64,000 nt of DNA from positions 9,672,001 to 9,736,000 of the forward strand of contig NC_003279.8 of NCBI RefSeq assembly GCF_000002985.6, given 5' to 3'. Of the stretch, positions 21,782 to 33,456 are shown one piece after another. Position 1 is the first letter of the stretch. Each line of letters starts with the position of its first letter. The stretch comes from Caenorhabditis elegans. Its lineage: Eukaryota; Nematoda; Chromadorea; Rhabditida; Rhabditidae. Below the pieces are notes generated by a model. The model worked only from the letters and a program-made list of their open reading frames with translations, did no database searches and was not told the origin of the DNA. Both the position numbers and the translations under genes were made by a program.

Positions 21782-22621
21782 TGATAGCGTCGATAGTCGC
21801 AAACTTGCAGTTGACAAGCTCTTTATTGAGTGTTCAAATCAGGAAATGAATATTATCACACTTGAACGACGAATCGAAAAGTGGACAATGTTGGGAATAA
21901 ATTCTTTTTTGAAGAAAACTGGTAAAAATATTCAAAAAGATCTTTTGAAAAGATAAGGTTTTTTGTGAAACGTGTAATAATAATATTTTTTGTTTAAATG
22001 ATTCGCGTATTTTCCCTATTAGTATTACAGTCAAGTCTATTTTTCGATTTGTCATTTTGAGAGAAATTCTAATAGGAAGTGCAAGTCATTAAGACTTATT
22101 GAGTCCAATTGTCCAATTTCCATTGTCCAATTTAACTTAAATTACTTACATTACCCGTTATTTTGGGAAAAAAATTCTGAGAAATAATTAAGAAAATAAC
22201 AGAACACACCTATAATAGTACTAAATTCTCAATAAATTCATAGAAACGCCGAAAAGAAATTAAAAATCTGAAACAAATCATTTAATAGATTGTGTAATTA
22301 ACTTCGGTTATTTAACACTTTCTGTACATTTTTGTCTGGTTTCATCGTTATATTTCTAACTGCTTCGGGTGTATTATGCGAGCGCAAGTAGAGTCTTTGT
22401 AGAATGCTCAAAGGCATGAATAGCTGATTATTTATTCAACCATCATATTGAATAATCTTCGAATCTCTTTTGTAAGATATTTACCAATCATCAGAATTAT
22501 AATCACGACAACATTTAAAAATTCAATAAAGTTAAAAATTCTTATTCAAACTGGAAGACAGATTTCTTTTCAAAACTTTATTTCAAAAATTTCACTTTTC
22601 AAAAATTCATTTTATTTCAAA
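21782..22621. other. intergenic region, no gene seen
   Basis: AT-rich. A fragment of the MITE family (CGTATTTTCCCTATTAGTATTACAG) lies at 22007-22032. The 3' UTR of the minus-strand gene that ends at 22622 should lie in the last 200 bases. No other feature seen. Confidence 0.5.
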
Positions 22622-23035
22622 TCACATATAGACATAATCAGATGGTTCACTGGTATGATAGTCGTTGGTGTAGATGTTTGGACTCTGTGCAGCATATTGA
22701 TGATGAGAAGAGACAACGTCATTCGTGTTCCATGCATAGTGGGACGAATCAGTTTTTGGCGGTGCAAAGTATTGCTGATTGTCCATAACTGAGTTATTCA
22801 TTGCCAGCTGATTTGGATTTTCAAGCTCCACTGGCTTCTCGGTGCAATAGTCCGAAACCACCTGATTGCTTTGCTCAAACGCGAGTTGAGAATCAATGAT
22901 ACGGGCAATTGCATCGCTGTTCAGTGGGACATCGGCAATGAATTGTGCCTCGAACACGTCACTCTCCGTTGCTGGAAGAACGTCGGCGTCGCTCTCCAAA
23001 CTAGCATCCATGTAGAAGCTCTTGACGTATGCCAT
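22622..23035 (-). CDS. acidic single-exon protein, 137 aa, unknown function
   Basis: One uninterrupted frame from ATG 23035 to a stop at 22622. The protein is acidic and rich in Asp, Glu, Asn and Ser, with a tyrosine-rich C terminus (SPNIYTNDYHTSEPSDYVYM). It has no signal peptide, membrane helix or recognisable domain. Eleven bases upstream of the ATG is a TTTTTGCAG acceptor, consistent with SL trans-splicing, which supports it as a gene. Codon use is mixed and protein-like. It stands alone, with more than 700 bp on each side, between two other minus-strand genes. I do not recognise a family; it is probably largely disordered. Confidence 0.7.
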   Translation of the reverse strand: MAYVKSFYMDASLESDADVLPATESDVFEAQFIADVPLNSDAIARIIDSQLAFEQSNQVVSDYCTEKPVELENPNQLAMNNSVMDNQQYFAPPKTDSSHYAWNTNDVVSSHHQYAAQSPNIYTNDYHTSEPSDYVYM

Positions 23036-23743
23036 CTTGAGTGAGCTGCAAAAATACTTATTCCTTCATGTTACCTATCGAGGGCGACATCGGGGACATC
23101 CGAAATCCAAAAAACTGGATGTCCGCCAGTTCTAAATAAAAACTGAACCACTGCGAATGATGCGAATCGAAATGTGTTCCAAGTGTTGGACTAAAACCGA
23201 AATAATTTAATTTTCGATTTCGTTTCGTGGAGGGGGATTTTTTGCCAGATTAGTTTTATTGATAAGAAATTGGAATATATCACGTATATATCAGAATTAC
23301 AATTTTCGATTTTTTTATTTCAACACCATCATAACTCCACCGTTAAAAACCAAAGTTACTTTTCAAACTGAAATTTAATGTAAATTACGAGAAAAATTGT
23401 CTGAAAATGTTTTAAGCTACTTTTCTCAATTCGTCGACTACTATTTCACAATTGTACATTAACTTTATCTCAAGCTTTTAAAACTTTAAAAAGTTATGTT
23501 TCTAAGTCAATAGATTATCCAGAAAATTAGTTTTTTCAAGAACTAAAGATTCAGTTTTGGGAAAAAGGGCAATTGAAAATGCTGGTGTGCTGGTTGCAAC
23601 TTTCAAAATAATTTTCAATTTATCGACTGTTATGTGCAGTCAAGGAGGGAGTATCAAGAAAGTTGTTGCTGAGATCCCGTTTATTAAAATGTATATTCTT
23701 GCTACTCGGAGGGTTAATGAAATATTTATTAAATCAATTAAAA
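23036..23743. other. intergenic region, no gene seen
   Basis: AT-rich. A short hairpin, GGACATCC at 23094-23101 against GGATGTCC at 23117-23124, lies just upstream of the 137-residue gene. A 91-codon plus-strand frame at 23557-23832 overlaps the 3' coding end of the next gene and is not credible. Confidence 0.5.
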
Positions 23744-24383
23744 TCACACAAAGATATCAGCTTGTCCCATTTTTCTTCTTGGTGTCTCCAAACAATCTTC
23801 TTCTTTCTCCGATTCAATTGACTTTCTACTGATTAATTGTGGCATTGAGTTGTCAAATGAACGACTTGTTGCCATAACTCTCTTATCCGAAATTTTGACG
23901 ACGACTGTAGTGAGACGAATGAAGACGGCCATACTGGCAAGAGCCTGAACAATTTTCAGATAAAACTAATTAGATTAAATCTAAGAAACTTACAGTAGCA
24001 ATCATTGAAATCACTGCACACACCAGAGTAACTCCATTAACAGCATGACAGATATCCGAATTAAGTGTTCCAGTTGAGGGAGTTTTCAGATATTGACATG
24101 GAGAATCGAATGATTTAATGAAGAGTGCAATTGTATGTGCAAGATGGAAAGCTGAGAATACAAATGCATGCATCATGAAGAGAAGAGTGAAGACACCAAA
24201 TGCACGACGAGTTGAGCAGAGTCCAATGAGTGACATGAGTGCCAATGCGGTCATCAACATATCTGAAACATTCTATATTTCTAGGGTCGATATGTTCGAG
24301 ATTAATTCTCGATGTACAGATAAAACCAATGTCATTTGGAAGTTGTTCTCAGGTTTTTTTTGTTGTCAGGTTTTTTTTTGTTG

Positions 24384-24421
<38 letters not shown>

Positions 24422-24710
24422 CAAAAGAACATGAAACAACTTCAGATTGACATAGTTCAAAGTGATCATTTGACCATGAACTTTTGTATGTTTCAAAGGT
24501 CTTCTTTGAAACTACATCAAGTTCAAGCTCAGTGCACTTTTCCTGTATCTGAAACAAAATGCAAAACTAACCTTTAGTATCCAGAGCAGTCTCATCGAGT
24601 ACCGTTTTTGATCCGGCAACTTTGTATGCAGTTGAGTAGAGACCACTGACTAGGAAGATGACAGTGATGACAGCACAAAGTGGTGCTTCAATTGACGATA
24701 AGCATCCCAT
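23744..24710 (-). CDS. four-helix membrane protein, 202 aa, unknown family
   Basis: Exons 24710-24572, 24262-23994 and 23944-23744 join in phase. Four hydrophobic segments are evident: PLCAVITVIFLVSGLY (about 10-26), MLMTALALMSLIGLC (about 48-63), FGVFTLLFMMHAFVFSAF (about 69-86) and VTLVCAVISMIATALASMAVFI (about 123-148). The loop between helices 3 and 4 has two cysteines (SPCQYL, DICHAV) and would be outside the cytosol. The C-terminal 50 residues are basic/acidic and Ser-rich, probably cytosolic. The topology is like tetraspan families such as claudin/MARVEL, but I see no signature that places it. Intron 1 contains a long T tract. Confidence 0.75.
24341..24421. repeat. tandem TTGTCAGG-T(n) repeat ending in T33
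   Basis: A short unit of TGTTGTCAGG plus oligo-T occurs with growing T runs of about 8, then 9, then 33. The pattern suggests slippage of a T tract plus duplication of its left flank. It lies in intron 1 of the four-helix membrane protein gene, where it is poly-A on the coding strand. Confidence 0.9.
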
Positions 24711-25593
24711 TTTGTTGAAGGTTAGTAGATTGAAGACGAGAAGTTAGTTAGTATCGAGTACTGATTGATTTGTGAAGAAACTGAGCATTTATTACGACGT
24801 GTCAAATAAATAGAGTAGGGCATCGCGTTGAGGTAGGAAAGTTCGTTTTTCATGAAAATTTGACGTGAAATTGTTTAGAATTTTAAATTTAATACAAAAT
24901 CTTTACGCAATTTCACGGAGAAAAGTTTTCTGAACATTGCACTTCCATGTAAAACTGTGTCGTTTAAAATAATTCAATTAAAATAGGTAGAATTTTCAGC
25001 AGCAGATGTGCACTTTCAGAGTTGATCTGAATTTTTTCTCTGACGTTGAAAAAAGTTATGCAAGGCACTTTCTATAAGCTTGTTCGACCTCTGGGCGACC
25101 CTCGTCCTGTGCCTAGTTGACACTATGTACCTACAAACAGAAAGTGGGCAGTAGACAGGCCCTTACTCCTGAAGACGTGATTAAAATCCAAAACCAAACA
25201 GGTGAAAGAAATTTAATTATTAATTTCAATAATTTATCTGAAATTCAGAACAACAACCAAAAAGATTTTAAAATGTTTATCGGAATGATATACACAGAAA
25301 AACTTTGGATTTGTGTGTGACAATAAGCGACAAAGGAAAAATGGGAAAATATGTTGATTGTTGTGTGTTTTTGTGGGGAAAAATCAACCCGTTACCACTT
25401 TTTTTCGCGTTTAGAAAAGTTTAAAAAAAGTTAAGAATTTCAAATTAAAAAAATAAAATACAATTTTAATAAAAATTTGAGTGCGGAACTACATCGAAAT
25501 TAGAAGAAAGCTTTTTGATTTTTGATAGTAGATAAGTATTGAAATTTTGGTCAAAATATGATACAAAACAAGAGACACAGTAGAACATTATTG
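24711..25593. other. intergenic region, no gene seen
   Basis: Contains the promoter side of the membrane protein gene and the 3' flank of the phosphatase gene. A stretch at 25060-25200 is GC-richer (CTCTGGGCGACCCTCGTCC) and partly open, but I found no phase-consistent exon pair. Confidence 0.45.
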
Positions 25594-27555
25594 TTAAAAT
25601 GCCGAGAAAAAGTTGTGACGTGGCGAAGTTGAGTACATTGAGAATAGACTTTGACGTGGTTTTCTTGTTGGAGCAGGAGAAAAGAGACTGTATGAAGTGG
25701 TAAGAGCAAGACTTGAAGCCGGAAGTGATGATGGACTGTATGCTCGACGAAGTGATGATGTGGCAAGGGATGAGGCAGATGATACGGATGGACGGTATGT
25801 ACTGGAATATTCAAGTTAATTATAGTAAGAACCCTCGCCGCGAGAAACATTTACGGTAGCATTCCTCATATCTCTTTCATTTTTAAACGTACTAGTACTG
25901 AGAAAAATACCGAAAAGTTTAGCGAAACTCATGAAAAATCGTTTAAAGAAACGAAGAAATTTGTTACGATATCCCTTTATTGAATTTCCGATTTGCAAAC
26001 CTTCATTTTTCAATTAGTCAGGTTTTAGTTGTTCACTTTCTTGAAACTCGATCTTTCTAAAACTTCAAAAAAACTTTTAAAAATCGGTAAATCGAAAATT
26101 TGGAAATTTTATAAAAATTTAATAGCAGCAAACGTTTGAGAACTGTCTCACCTTGCTGAAAAAGCTCTCTGCTTGCTCGCGGAGCTCTGTGCAGAAGGCA
26201 ATGAATGCCTACTGATCTCCCTATTAATCTGCATTCTTCTTATATCATCTGCATAAACATCTGGAATTGGCATATCACATTCCGGTGTCTGAACCATTTT
26301 AACTGATGCTGTTCCTCTCAATCGTTTCTCATAATCAACCATTTGTTTCCAGAATCCAACATTTGGACGAATAATTGGTCGAGCTGCTTTGACGTAGTGA
26401 TATGCTTGTCGGAGAGTCATATGTTCGTGTTTTACCAAATAAATCATTACCAATGAAGCTGATCTTGATACTCCAGCCATGCAATGTACAAGTGTTTTTC
26501 CGCCTCGTTCCTGAAAAATTGGATTTGAAAAAACTGTACAATTTCAAAACAAACAAGAAATTTTAAAGAACTGACTTTAAAATTTATGTCTTAAATACAT
26601 TTGAACTGAGATTATAGGCGCCCGGCGGGAGGCCGCCTATAACCTCGCTCCGTTTTTTAGAGTACATGTGGATCCCTGTGTGATTTGAGCCAAGCCTGAA
26701 GGCAGGTGTGCAGACATTTGTTGCCTACATAGAAGCCTAGTCTTAAAAAAAGAACAAATTGTCTTCCATAACTTCTAACAAAATATGTAATTCCCTTATA
26801 TTTTCAGATTTTAAAACTCTCATAACATTTCTGCCATGACCCTTATCCGTTCTAAAGTTCACTCCAGTCAGTAACACTTTCCATTTCTTCTCTTCACTCG
26901 TAAAAATGTCCATTCCGCCTACACTCATAAATTCAGTTAAGAACGGCCGTCGAGAGTACAAACAACTGGTTTTTACTTTTTTTTTCTCTTTTGTGTCTTC
27001 GTTCCTTCTCTTTAAATCGTAATGTCCACACGATGAACAGAAGTTATGAAACATTTAAATGAAACATAATTTTGAAAACATTTCAAAAACTCTAGGAAGT
27101 TGAAGATTTTAAACACTAAAATATACCTTAACATTACGGATTTTGTCAGCAACAACATCAAAATGCTCACTGAGCCTTGCATATGGATGATCTTCAATTC
27201 GAATTTTCATTGTGTCAACTCCTGAAATAGGTATAAGTTTATCAAAATTGATTCTAAAAAGGTAGTTTATAGTTTTTCCGGGGCAAGAGTATCGCCGAAA
27301 TTTTTTTTTTTTTTGATTTTTCCGTATTTTTGTGGAAAATCGAAAAATGGCTGGTGGATTGGGGTGTTTTCTCTTTTTTAAGGAAAATTCGAACGAACCT
27401 TGCATATACGTGGATGGCTCTTCAGTGGTTGCATTTACAATCATATTAATTTTTCTTTGTTTAATTTTATCTGGCTTCAAAACTCCGGCACCCGAAAGAT
27501 ACAGATGATCATTAATTTCAGACATTTGTCCGAGAACACCAACATTCCTCGACAT
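25594..27555 (-). CDS. atypical dual-specificity phosphatase with Ser-rich tail
   Basis: Removes phosphate from Ser/Thr and Tyr through a cysteine intermediate. Exons 27555-27399, 27221-27127, 26510-26152 and 25801-25594 give 272 residues in phase. The catalytic domain fills residues about 1-155. General acid Asp63 lies in RIEDHPYA and the active-site loop is H93-C94-MAGVS-R100-S, a perfect HCx5R. The layout (EINDHLYLSGAGV, NATTEEPSTYM, DVVADKI, GFWKQMVDYEKRLRG) fits the DUSP14/18/21 type: no MAP-kinase-binding domain. The last exon is easy to miss because reading through its donor gives an early stop at 26148. With the splice it adds a Ser/Arg-rich tail (YRPSVSSASSLATSS). A TTTTTCAG lies four bases before the ATG, consistent with trans-splicing. 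Substrate unknown. Confidence 0.85.
26613..26641. repeat. GC-rich hairpin in phosphatase intron 3
   Basis: TATAGGCG at 26613-26620 pairs with CGCCTATA at 26634-26641 around a GC-rich loop (CCCGGCGGGAGGC). It stands out sharply from the AT-rich intron (26511-27126) around it and looks like a small inserted repeat. Confidence 0.7.
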
Positions 27556-29831
27556 ATTTCTGAAAAACATTTTAAAGTTAAATATATCTAAAATATAAGA
27601 GTTTTAGAAAAAGGAGAGGCAGTTTAAAAGGACAAAAGAATACATTACATGGTAGTTAGACTTCCTTTGAAAAAATGAATTTTTGGGAAAAATTTGCAAA
27701 ATTGGTACAAAACCGGATTTTTCGACAAACTTCAAAGGTAAATGGCGGTCACAAGGTAAAGAGATATAGAGAGAAAAATTTTTAAAAAAAGTTAGTAACT
27801 GTTTCCCCCGGCGGCAAAGAATTTGGGCAATGAAAAAGGAAATTAGTGGAGGAAAAGAGAGATGGCATTTGCAAAAACATTTTGTCTCTTGTTTCGAGAA
27901 ATGGTTTTTGATGATTTATGTATTAAGATGGGTTAGAAACAGTAACAATATTTTGTAATTCGACATTTTTTTGCGGTTTCTGAGGAATCAAAGATAATCT
28001 GTCTTTTTTAGACACACCTGCTTTCTTATTTATATCGCAAAATTTCTTGTGGACGAAACTGGAAGAGAATGTTTTTTGAATATAAAAAACACCGATTTGA
28101 GTTCTAACGGAAGAAAAAATAAATAAACTGAGCTCTTGCTGGACTTTTGCGAAATGTTCAAAATGTAACTCATCATTTTCCGAACAAAAACGCATCTGGT
28201 TCTCGTGACACAAAATGAGCCCACTCATTTCCTGAATTCTTACCCTGTTATTACATTTGATAAATGCGGTCATTTTTCTCTTGAACTTTTTTCGATCAGT
28301 TTGGAATTGGAAAACGGGCATTTCTCCAGTAATGACTCAAAAAATCAAGTTAACTATAAAGAGATGATACATGAGATTTGAAATTTTAATATGTGAAACT
28401 ATGTTCGTTAATATTATATAATATTCAAGTCGTTTTCATGAAATTTTCACAATATGGAAACATTTAATCTTTAAAAAAACAATCTGAAAGCTTTGAAAAT
28501 TTCTATTTTAAGAAACGATTTCATTTTTTGACCCAATGAAGTAAATAAAAATTCTAAAAACTTCAAAATTTAAACGCTCAAAACAATTTTGACTATTTCA
28601 ACAAGTTCACCAAACCTCCAAAATTATCAAAATTTTATGAATCTGTGAAAAATAAGCTGAAAAATTTTTGGAATAAAAATTGTAATCCCCAAAAGAGTTT
28701 CTCTAGAAGAATCTAGACTATCTTCAGAGAATGTACCTAAGAAACCTATCCATATCACTTATTCAAGTGGAAAAGAAAGTAAAGATTTGTGTGTCAAACG
28801 GTAGTTGGCAACCCAAACATTGATCATCACCTGGTTCTCGACCCTTTGTTTCTCCCTTTCCTTGACTTTTCCTAATATTTGCTCACAAAGAACTAGTGGG
28901 AGGAGAAGGTGACTTGTTTGTTGGAAGTGAATGACGTGGCGAAAGGAGGAACAATGCGTTCCTGTGGGAGTGAGAGGGTATCGTTTCAGCCAAAACGATA
29001 CGATTAAAAAGTAAAAGTTCAGAGGGTGAGAAGAAGAGGAATCAAGAGAGAATGCAGATGACTAGATATAGAAGTTCTCAGTTTTCTCGCTTTAAATCAC
29101 CTGAAGCTTATGGAACTTCAGAGTTAGCTTTGTGACGGTGTGAGTGAAACCATTTTCAAAGTTGTGAGATGTTTACAGTTATAAAATTGTGCGAAAAACT
29201 TTACGTTTTAGTTTCCGAAAATATTACAAAATTTCAGAAATCGGCGAGTGCCAAAATGCTTCCAGAAATCAATCTGCAGAAATTTTTTATTTCAAGTTGG
29301 AAATTGATAAATGTTCAGTTTTGGCGAAATTCCCATTTGAATGCCCAATTGCATTGCCTTTCTTAGTAAATTATTTCTAGTTTTATCATTGACTTATGTT
29401 TTTCTTATATTTTCTGATCTGTATAAGTGAGGGAATTTAATTATAATTTTCCAAAAATTTAGTTATTTCCATTTTTATATTTACTTTTTTTAAAATTTTC
29501 ACAGTAGGAAGTGGGTTAAAACTTGCCGAAATTATCACATCAGCCTGCTGCACAGTAACTTAGCAAAAACATATAATTTCAAATTCTGTGTTCGTAAAAT
29601 TTGAGAAAAATAAACCAAAATCGTCCAAAATAACAAATGACTTCTTTTATAAAAACAATTGATGAAACCATTTCCACAGTAAGCATAAACAAGATGTTTC
29701 TAGAAACGTCTTAGAGAAACTTTCAAATCAAAAGTGAAAGTGAAGGTAAGAGTTTGAAAATTGTGGTTGTTTTGGGGAAAATGGTTAAAGAATGAAACTT
29801 GTTTCTCAAAACAAACGAGTCTTAACTACTC

Positions 29832-30199
29832 TTACTGATCTTTGACGATGGCACAAAATTGTGGAGGAAGTATCATCTCCCCGAGTACGCATGTACCCGT
29901 AGGACAAAGGTGTAATCTTCTTGCTCAGAATGTGAAATAGTGTTGAGAATAAAGAGATTTAGAGAAAGAAACGAAATTGATACAACTAGAAAAAGCTTGA
30001 GGGAGGGTGATAATGGATGAAAAGTAGTGTAGGTTGAGAGAAATGTAGACAAAAAGACATGGGAAGATAAAAATAGAAGAAGATGATATTCAAGATTTCC
30101 AAGAATTTTAAACAACCCTCTGCATATGAAAAAGAGGTGATTACCTATTACTTTGGCATGACCATACTTTCTCAATTTGTTTACAGGGGTGTGCGTCAT
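29832..30199 (-). CDS. candidate two-exon small gene, 48 aa
   Basis: Exon 30199-30145 (MTHTPVNKLRKYGHAKVI) ends at an ATAG-gtaatc donor. Exon 29923-29832 begins after CATTCTGAG and reads RRLHLCPTGTCVLGEM, ending CAIVKDQ and a stop. The join is in phase and the total is 48 codons plus stop. There is no signal peptide. The acceptor has a weak polypyrimidine tract. The only support is composition and phase, so this remains a guess. Confidence 0.22.
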
Positions 30200-31891
30200 C
30201 TTCAAATTTACAAAACTGCTCGTTTCGGTATAATAACCCAATTTTCAAATTAATTATAAACATAGGTTTATTTATACAAAATATATTTTGGTAATTCGAG
30301 AATAAAATTTATTTTTATTGAGAATTTCTCGGTAGATCTGAGTTGAAAGTCTTTATTTGTCAATTGCAACCTACAGCCAATTTCGAGCACACTTTCCACA
30401 CTTTTAAATGGAATTAAATTTCATTTTAAAAATTTGCATTTTTTTTATTTCAATGTGAAATTTTTTGGTGAATTTTTCAAAATAAATTTTGATGCTTGTA
30501 GACTTTTTTTCAATGCAGACTTTTTATAATAAACTGTCAAAGATCTTAAATGTATTCATAGGATTAAACAAACATTGGTCAAGGTTTTTGGAAGTTTTTG
30601 TTTTTTTGAAAAAATGCTACCAGATTAATTTGTTTTCAAAGCTCAAACATTTTTATGCTCTCTGGTTTCTTCTAACCATTTAATTTTCACAAATACCGAA
30701 AGTTAAAAAAAACCGCCTGCGAAGAACTAAAAACAACTAACGACTAAAGAATAAAAAGCAAATCAAAGGAGAATCAGCAATCACAATAATAACAGAAAGA
30801 GTTGTCCAAATAGAAAAGAGCAGCAAATATTTTCGTGTTCGACCTTTTTTTTGAGAGACAAACAAATCGAGTGGTTGAGGTGGGAAAATGACAATTTCTG
30901 GGCCACTTTTTAGAAGTTTTTAGATTTCAAATGACACTGGATCGTTGATCAGCTCAAAAAAGACGCAGACTTTCAAAGATTGTATCTAGAAATCAGCTGA
31001 AATTGGGAGGAGGATGAGAAATAAAGATGTTACACAATAATCGAGGTCTCTCTTGATAACTTTTCCGATTTGTGTAAGTTAGAAGATTGTGTTAGTGATA
31101 TATCTATCATTTATCACTTTAACATTACACAACTGCCTCCCTTGACAACAGAAAACCGGAAATGATGTAGGTTTTCAGATTAAGATGATATACTTTTTCC
31201 AGAGCTGATATTGCTTGCCACCTTTTTTTGGAATTATTTTTATCATGATATCAAATGGTTCTGAGCAATACTCGTTCAAAAGTTATATGCAAAAACAAGT
31301 GCAAGATATAGAGGCTCCCATAAACTTGCAACAAAATAAAATAAGAGAATATATATGAGTGATAACAATAGGAAAATGAAAAACAAGTTATATGGGAAAA
31401 GAAGGTGAGAAAACACGAACAAGAAGAATGAGAAGAAGTTGTTGATCAGACGCTGAAAAATGTCCTTCCTGCTGTCGGTGAGCAGTCGTCACTACTTATT
31501 CACAAAATGAACAAAGAGAGCACAATTCAGACGGGACGAGAAGATGAAAATAGAATGAAGAAAGGCGTCGAAGCGGTAACAAGTGAATGAAGTTTCTTGT
31601 CTCTTAATTTTTACTTTTTCACAACTTTTTCTAGTCCAATGATAACTGAATGAACAATTGAAGGGGTTTTAGCTGTCACAAAAAAGAAAATTATTCTAAA
31701 CCTGCAAATTCAAAATCGAGAGCCATGTATTACATATCCACGTTAAAGCTCTCTAGGCTCAAGAGATTAGGATTTTATTTCCGAATTTGGATTAGATGGA
31801 AAGCCGAAAAGGAAATATTGGCAAGATTAGAGGAGAGAAAAATAAAATTTTCTTGATGAGCTGACTCCAAGATAAGAATTGCTCATGGAAG

Positions 31892-32050
31892 ATGGATTAC
31901 GAAAAATATAAGATGGAACGGAAATCAATTAATGATGCAGAGGATCTTCTTTTGGGCAGATTTAAGAGAGGAGAGGTAAAACTTTCAAGAAATCAGAAAT
32001 CAAGAGTTTTCAGTTTCCAAGATCAGGTATTGATTGCAGGTGGGGTGTGA
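31892..32050 (+). CDS. hypothetical ORF, 52 aa
   Basis: A frame that starts MDYEKYKMERKSINDAEDLL, is strongly charged and not AT-driven, and stops at 32050. A possible donor (GAG-gtaaaa at about 31976) lies inside it, so the front part could be an exon. No acceptor, UTR signal or homologue is recognised. Confidence 0.2.
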   Translation: MDYEKYKMERKSINDAEDLLLGRFKRGEVKLSRNQKSRVFSFQDQVLIAGGV

Positions 32051-32959
32051 GCAACCTAAGTTGGAGCATTGGGGTGCAGCACAAATATTCTGAAGAAAAA
32101 CAATACATTTAGAAAAAGTGGACCGTATGCTGAAAAATTATTACGCGAAAATTTTTAAAAGAGCACAAAATTGAATTCACAAGAGGCATATGTTGTTCCG
32201 ATTTTTCATTCTATTCTTTAAATGAGATTTTTTCATTCCGCTGCAAAATGGTGAATCATAAGAATCTCCGCTTACCGTTCACTTGTTATTGACAGAAAGA
32301 TAACCGTTTTTCAGCCCAAAATTATAAATCATGTGATCCGGTATTCGATGAATTCAAATATCTGGTTTTAAAACTTCAAGTGAAACTGAAACACACTTGG
32401 AGAGAGGAAGGTCAGAGCGGTGCAAGGAAATAAATAGAGATGATCTCACATGTTGTCTCGTGAACCCGCCATGACAAGAGTTGGACTAAAAAAGCGAAAA
32501 GAAAATACATTTGAGAAGACGAGAATTGAAAATGATTGCGGTAAACAAGAAAACATTGAAAAGGGCAAAAACAGACGGAAAACAGGTTAGAAAAGAGAAA
32601 AAGAGAGACAGAATGTCAATGTATTTATCCCTTTCAATGGCATTTTTTTGCCAATCAAAATGTTCAAAACTGATTCACACACTTTTTCAGCCATATTTTT
32701 GAAACTAAAAATGAGAATCAATACCCTCTTTTCTAACCTTCCGGTCACGTAAAAAATCACAGTTTGAATTATTTAACTTGATTTAGTTCAGTTAAAAAAA
32801 TTACAAATAAAAAAAAATTTTTTGACATTTTTTAAACGAACTTGTTAATGAACTTTAATGGGAGGTCATTTAAAAAACTGGTACATCTTGATAAGACCTG
32901 CTATATAACATTGCAGTTTTTGTCATAATGTTTATTCTACGAATTTTCGGTTTTCGAAT

Positions 32960-33261
32960 ATGCCGCCAACAAGATGTTCAACGAACTACCTGGAGAAGAC
33001 AACATCGATTAAAGGTAAGTTTTCAATTTCTAATCCGCCTACGAAAAATAACCCTAAAAATCCGTTGATGACAGGGAACCTCGGCATTTGTTTCGGATAA
33101 ATTTTGTTATTTTTACAGAGTTCCACCTTCGACAGATGATGAATCAAATCGAACCCGGAATCGAACGGACGTACGGCAGATGGACCAAATGGGATGGCTC
33201 GATAGCAAATGGCTGGATGGCAGTACTTTCAAAGGCATTTCAATTGGAACTTTGGATGTGA
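32960..33261 (+). CDS. candidate two-exon small gene, 65 aa
   Basis: Exon 32960-33014 (MPPTRCSTNYLEKTTSIK) ends at a consensus AAAG-gtaagt donor. Exon 33119-33261 follows a TTTTTACAG acceptor and reads FHLRQMMNQIEPGIERTYGR onward, ending FQLELWM. The join is in phase and there is no internal stop. The second exon has unusually low AT content for this region. The +1 frame of the same exon is also open and protein-like (to 33272), so the coding frame is uncertain. No known domain. Confidence 0.35.
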
Positions 33262-33352
33262 ACGATGGATAGGTGCGGACGGAGTAGGAACGACAAATTG
33301 GCGAGGAGGAGAATATAACTCTTTTCCATTTCATTTATTTTCTTTTTTCATG

Positions 33353-33456
33353 GTCATTTTCTGAGCGACTCAATTTTGAGATGCTCAGTAGTTTTGATTG
33401 AACAGTCATTTTCTGAGCGACTCAATTTTGAGATGCTTTGTAGTTTTGATTAAACT
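33353..33456. repeat. tandem duplication, 52-bp period
   Basis: GTCATTTTCTGAGCGACTC begins at 33353 and again at 33405. Each copy continues AATTTTGAGATGCT and TAGTTTTGATT. A partial third fragment (AAACTTTGAGATGCTTGG) follows. Confidence 0.85.

Larger units (their letters stand above)
27556..32959. other. 5.4-kb region without a confident gene
   Basis: Starts with the promoter side of the phosphatase gene. From about 28.7 to 29.2 kb and 30.7 to 32.6 kb the base composition is slightly richer in G and A, with GAGAAGAAG-type runs, which may be UTR or enhancer-like sequence. Three weak small-ORF candidates lie here or at its right edge (29832-30199, 31892-32050, 32960-33261) and are listed separately. 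I found no tRNA or repeat with clear boundaries. Confidence 0.45.

Noticed and set aside
25117-25320. 67-codon plus-strand frame with QALTPEDVIKIQNQTGE start
   Set aside because: The first 25 residues look protein-like, but the rest is AT-driven and no in-phase exon partner was found.
27923-28321. 132-codon minus-strand frame left of the 5-kb desert
   Set aside because: Lys/Phe-rich AT-driven composition, no acceptor before the start and no similarity recognised.
33113-33334. 73-codon minus-strand frame opposite the small-gene candidate
   Set aside because: It is the antisense reading of exon 33119-33261, which has the better splice signals on the plus strand.
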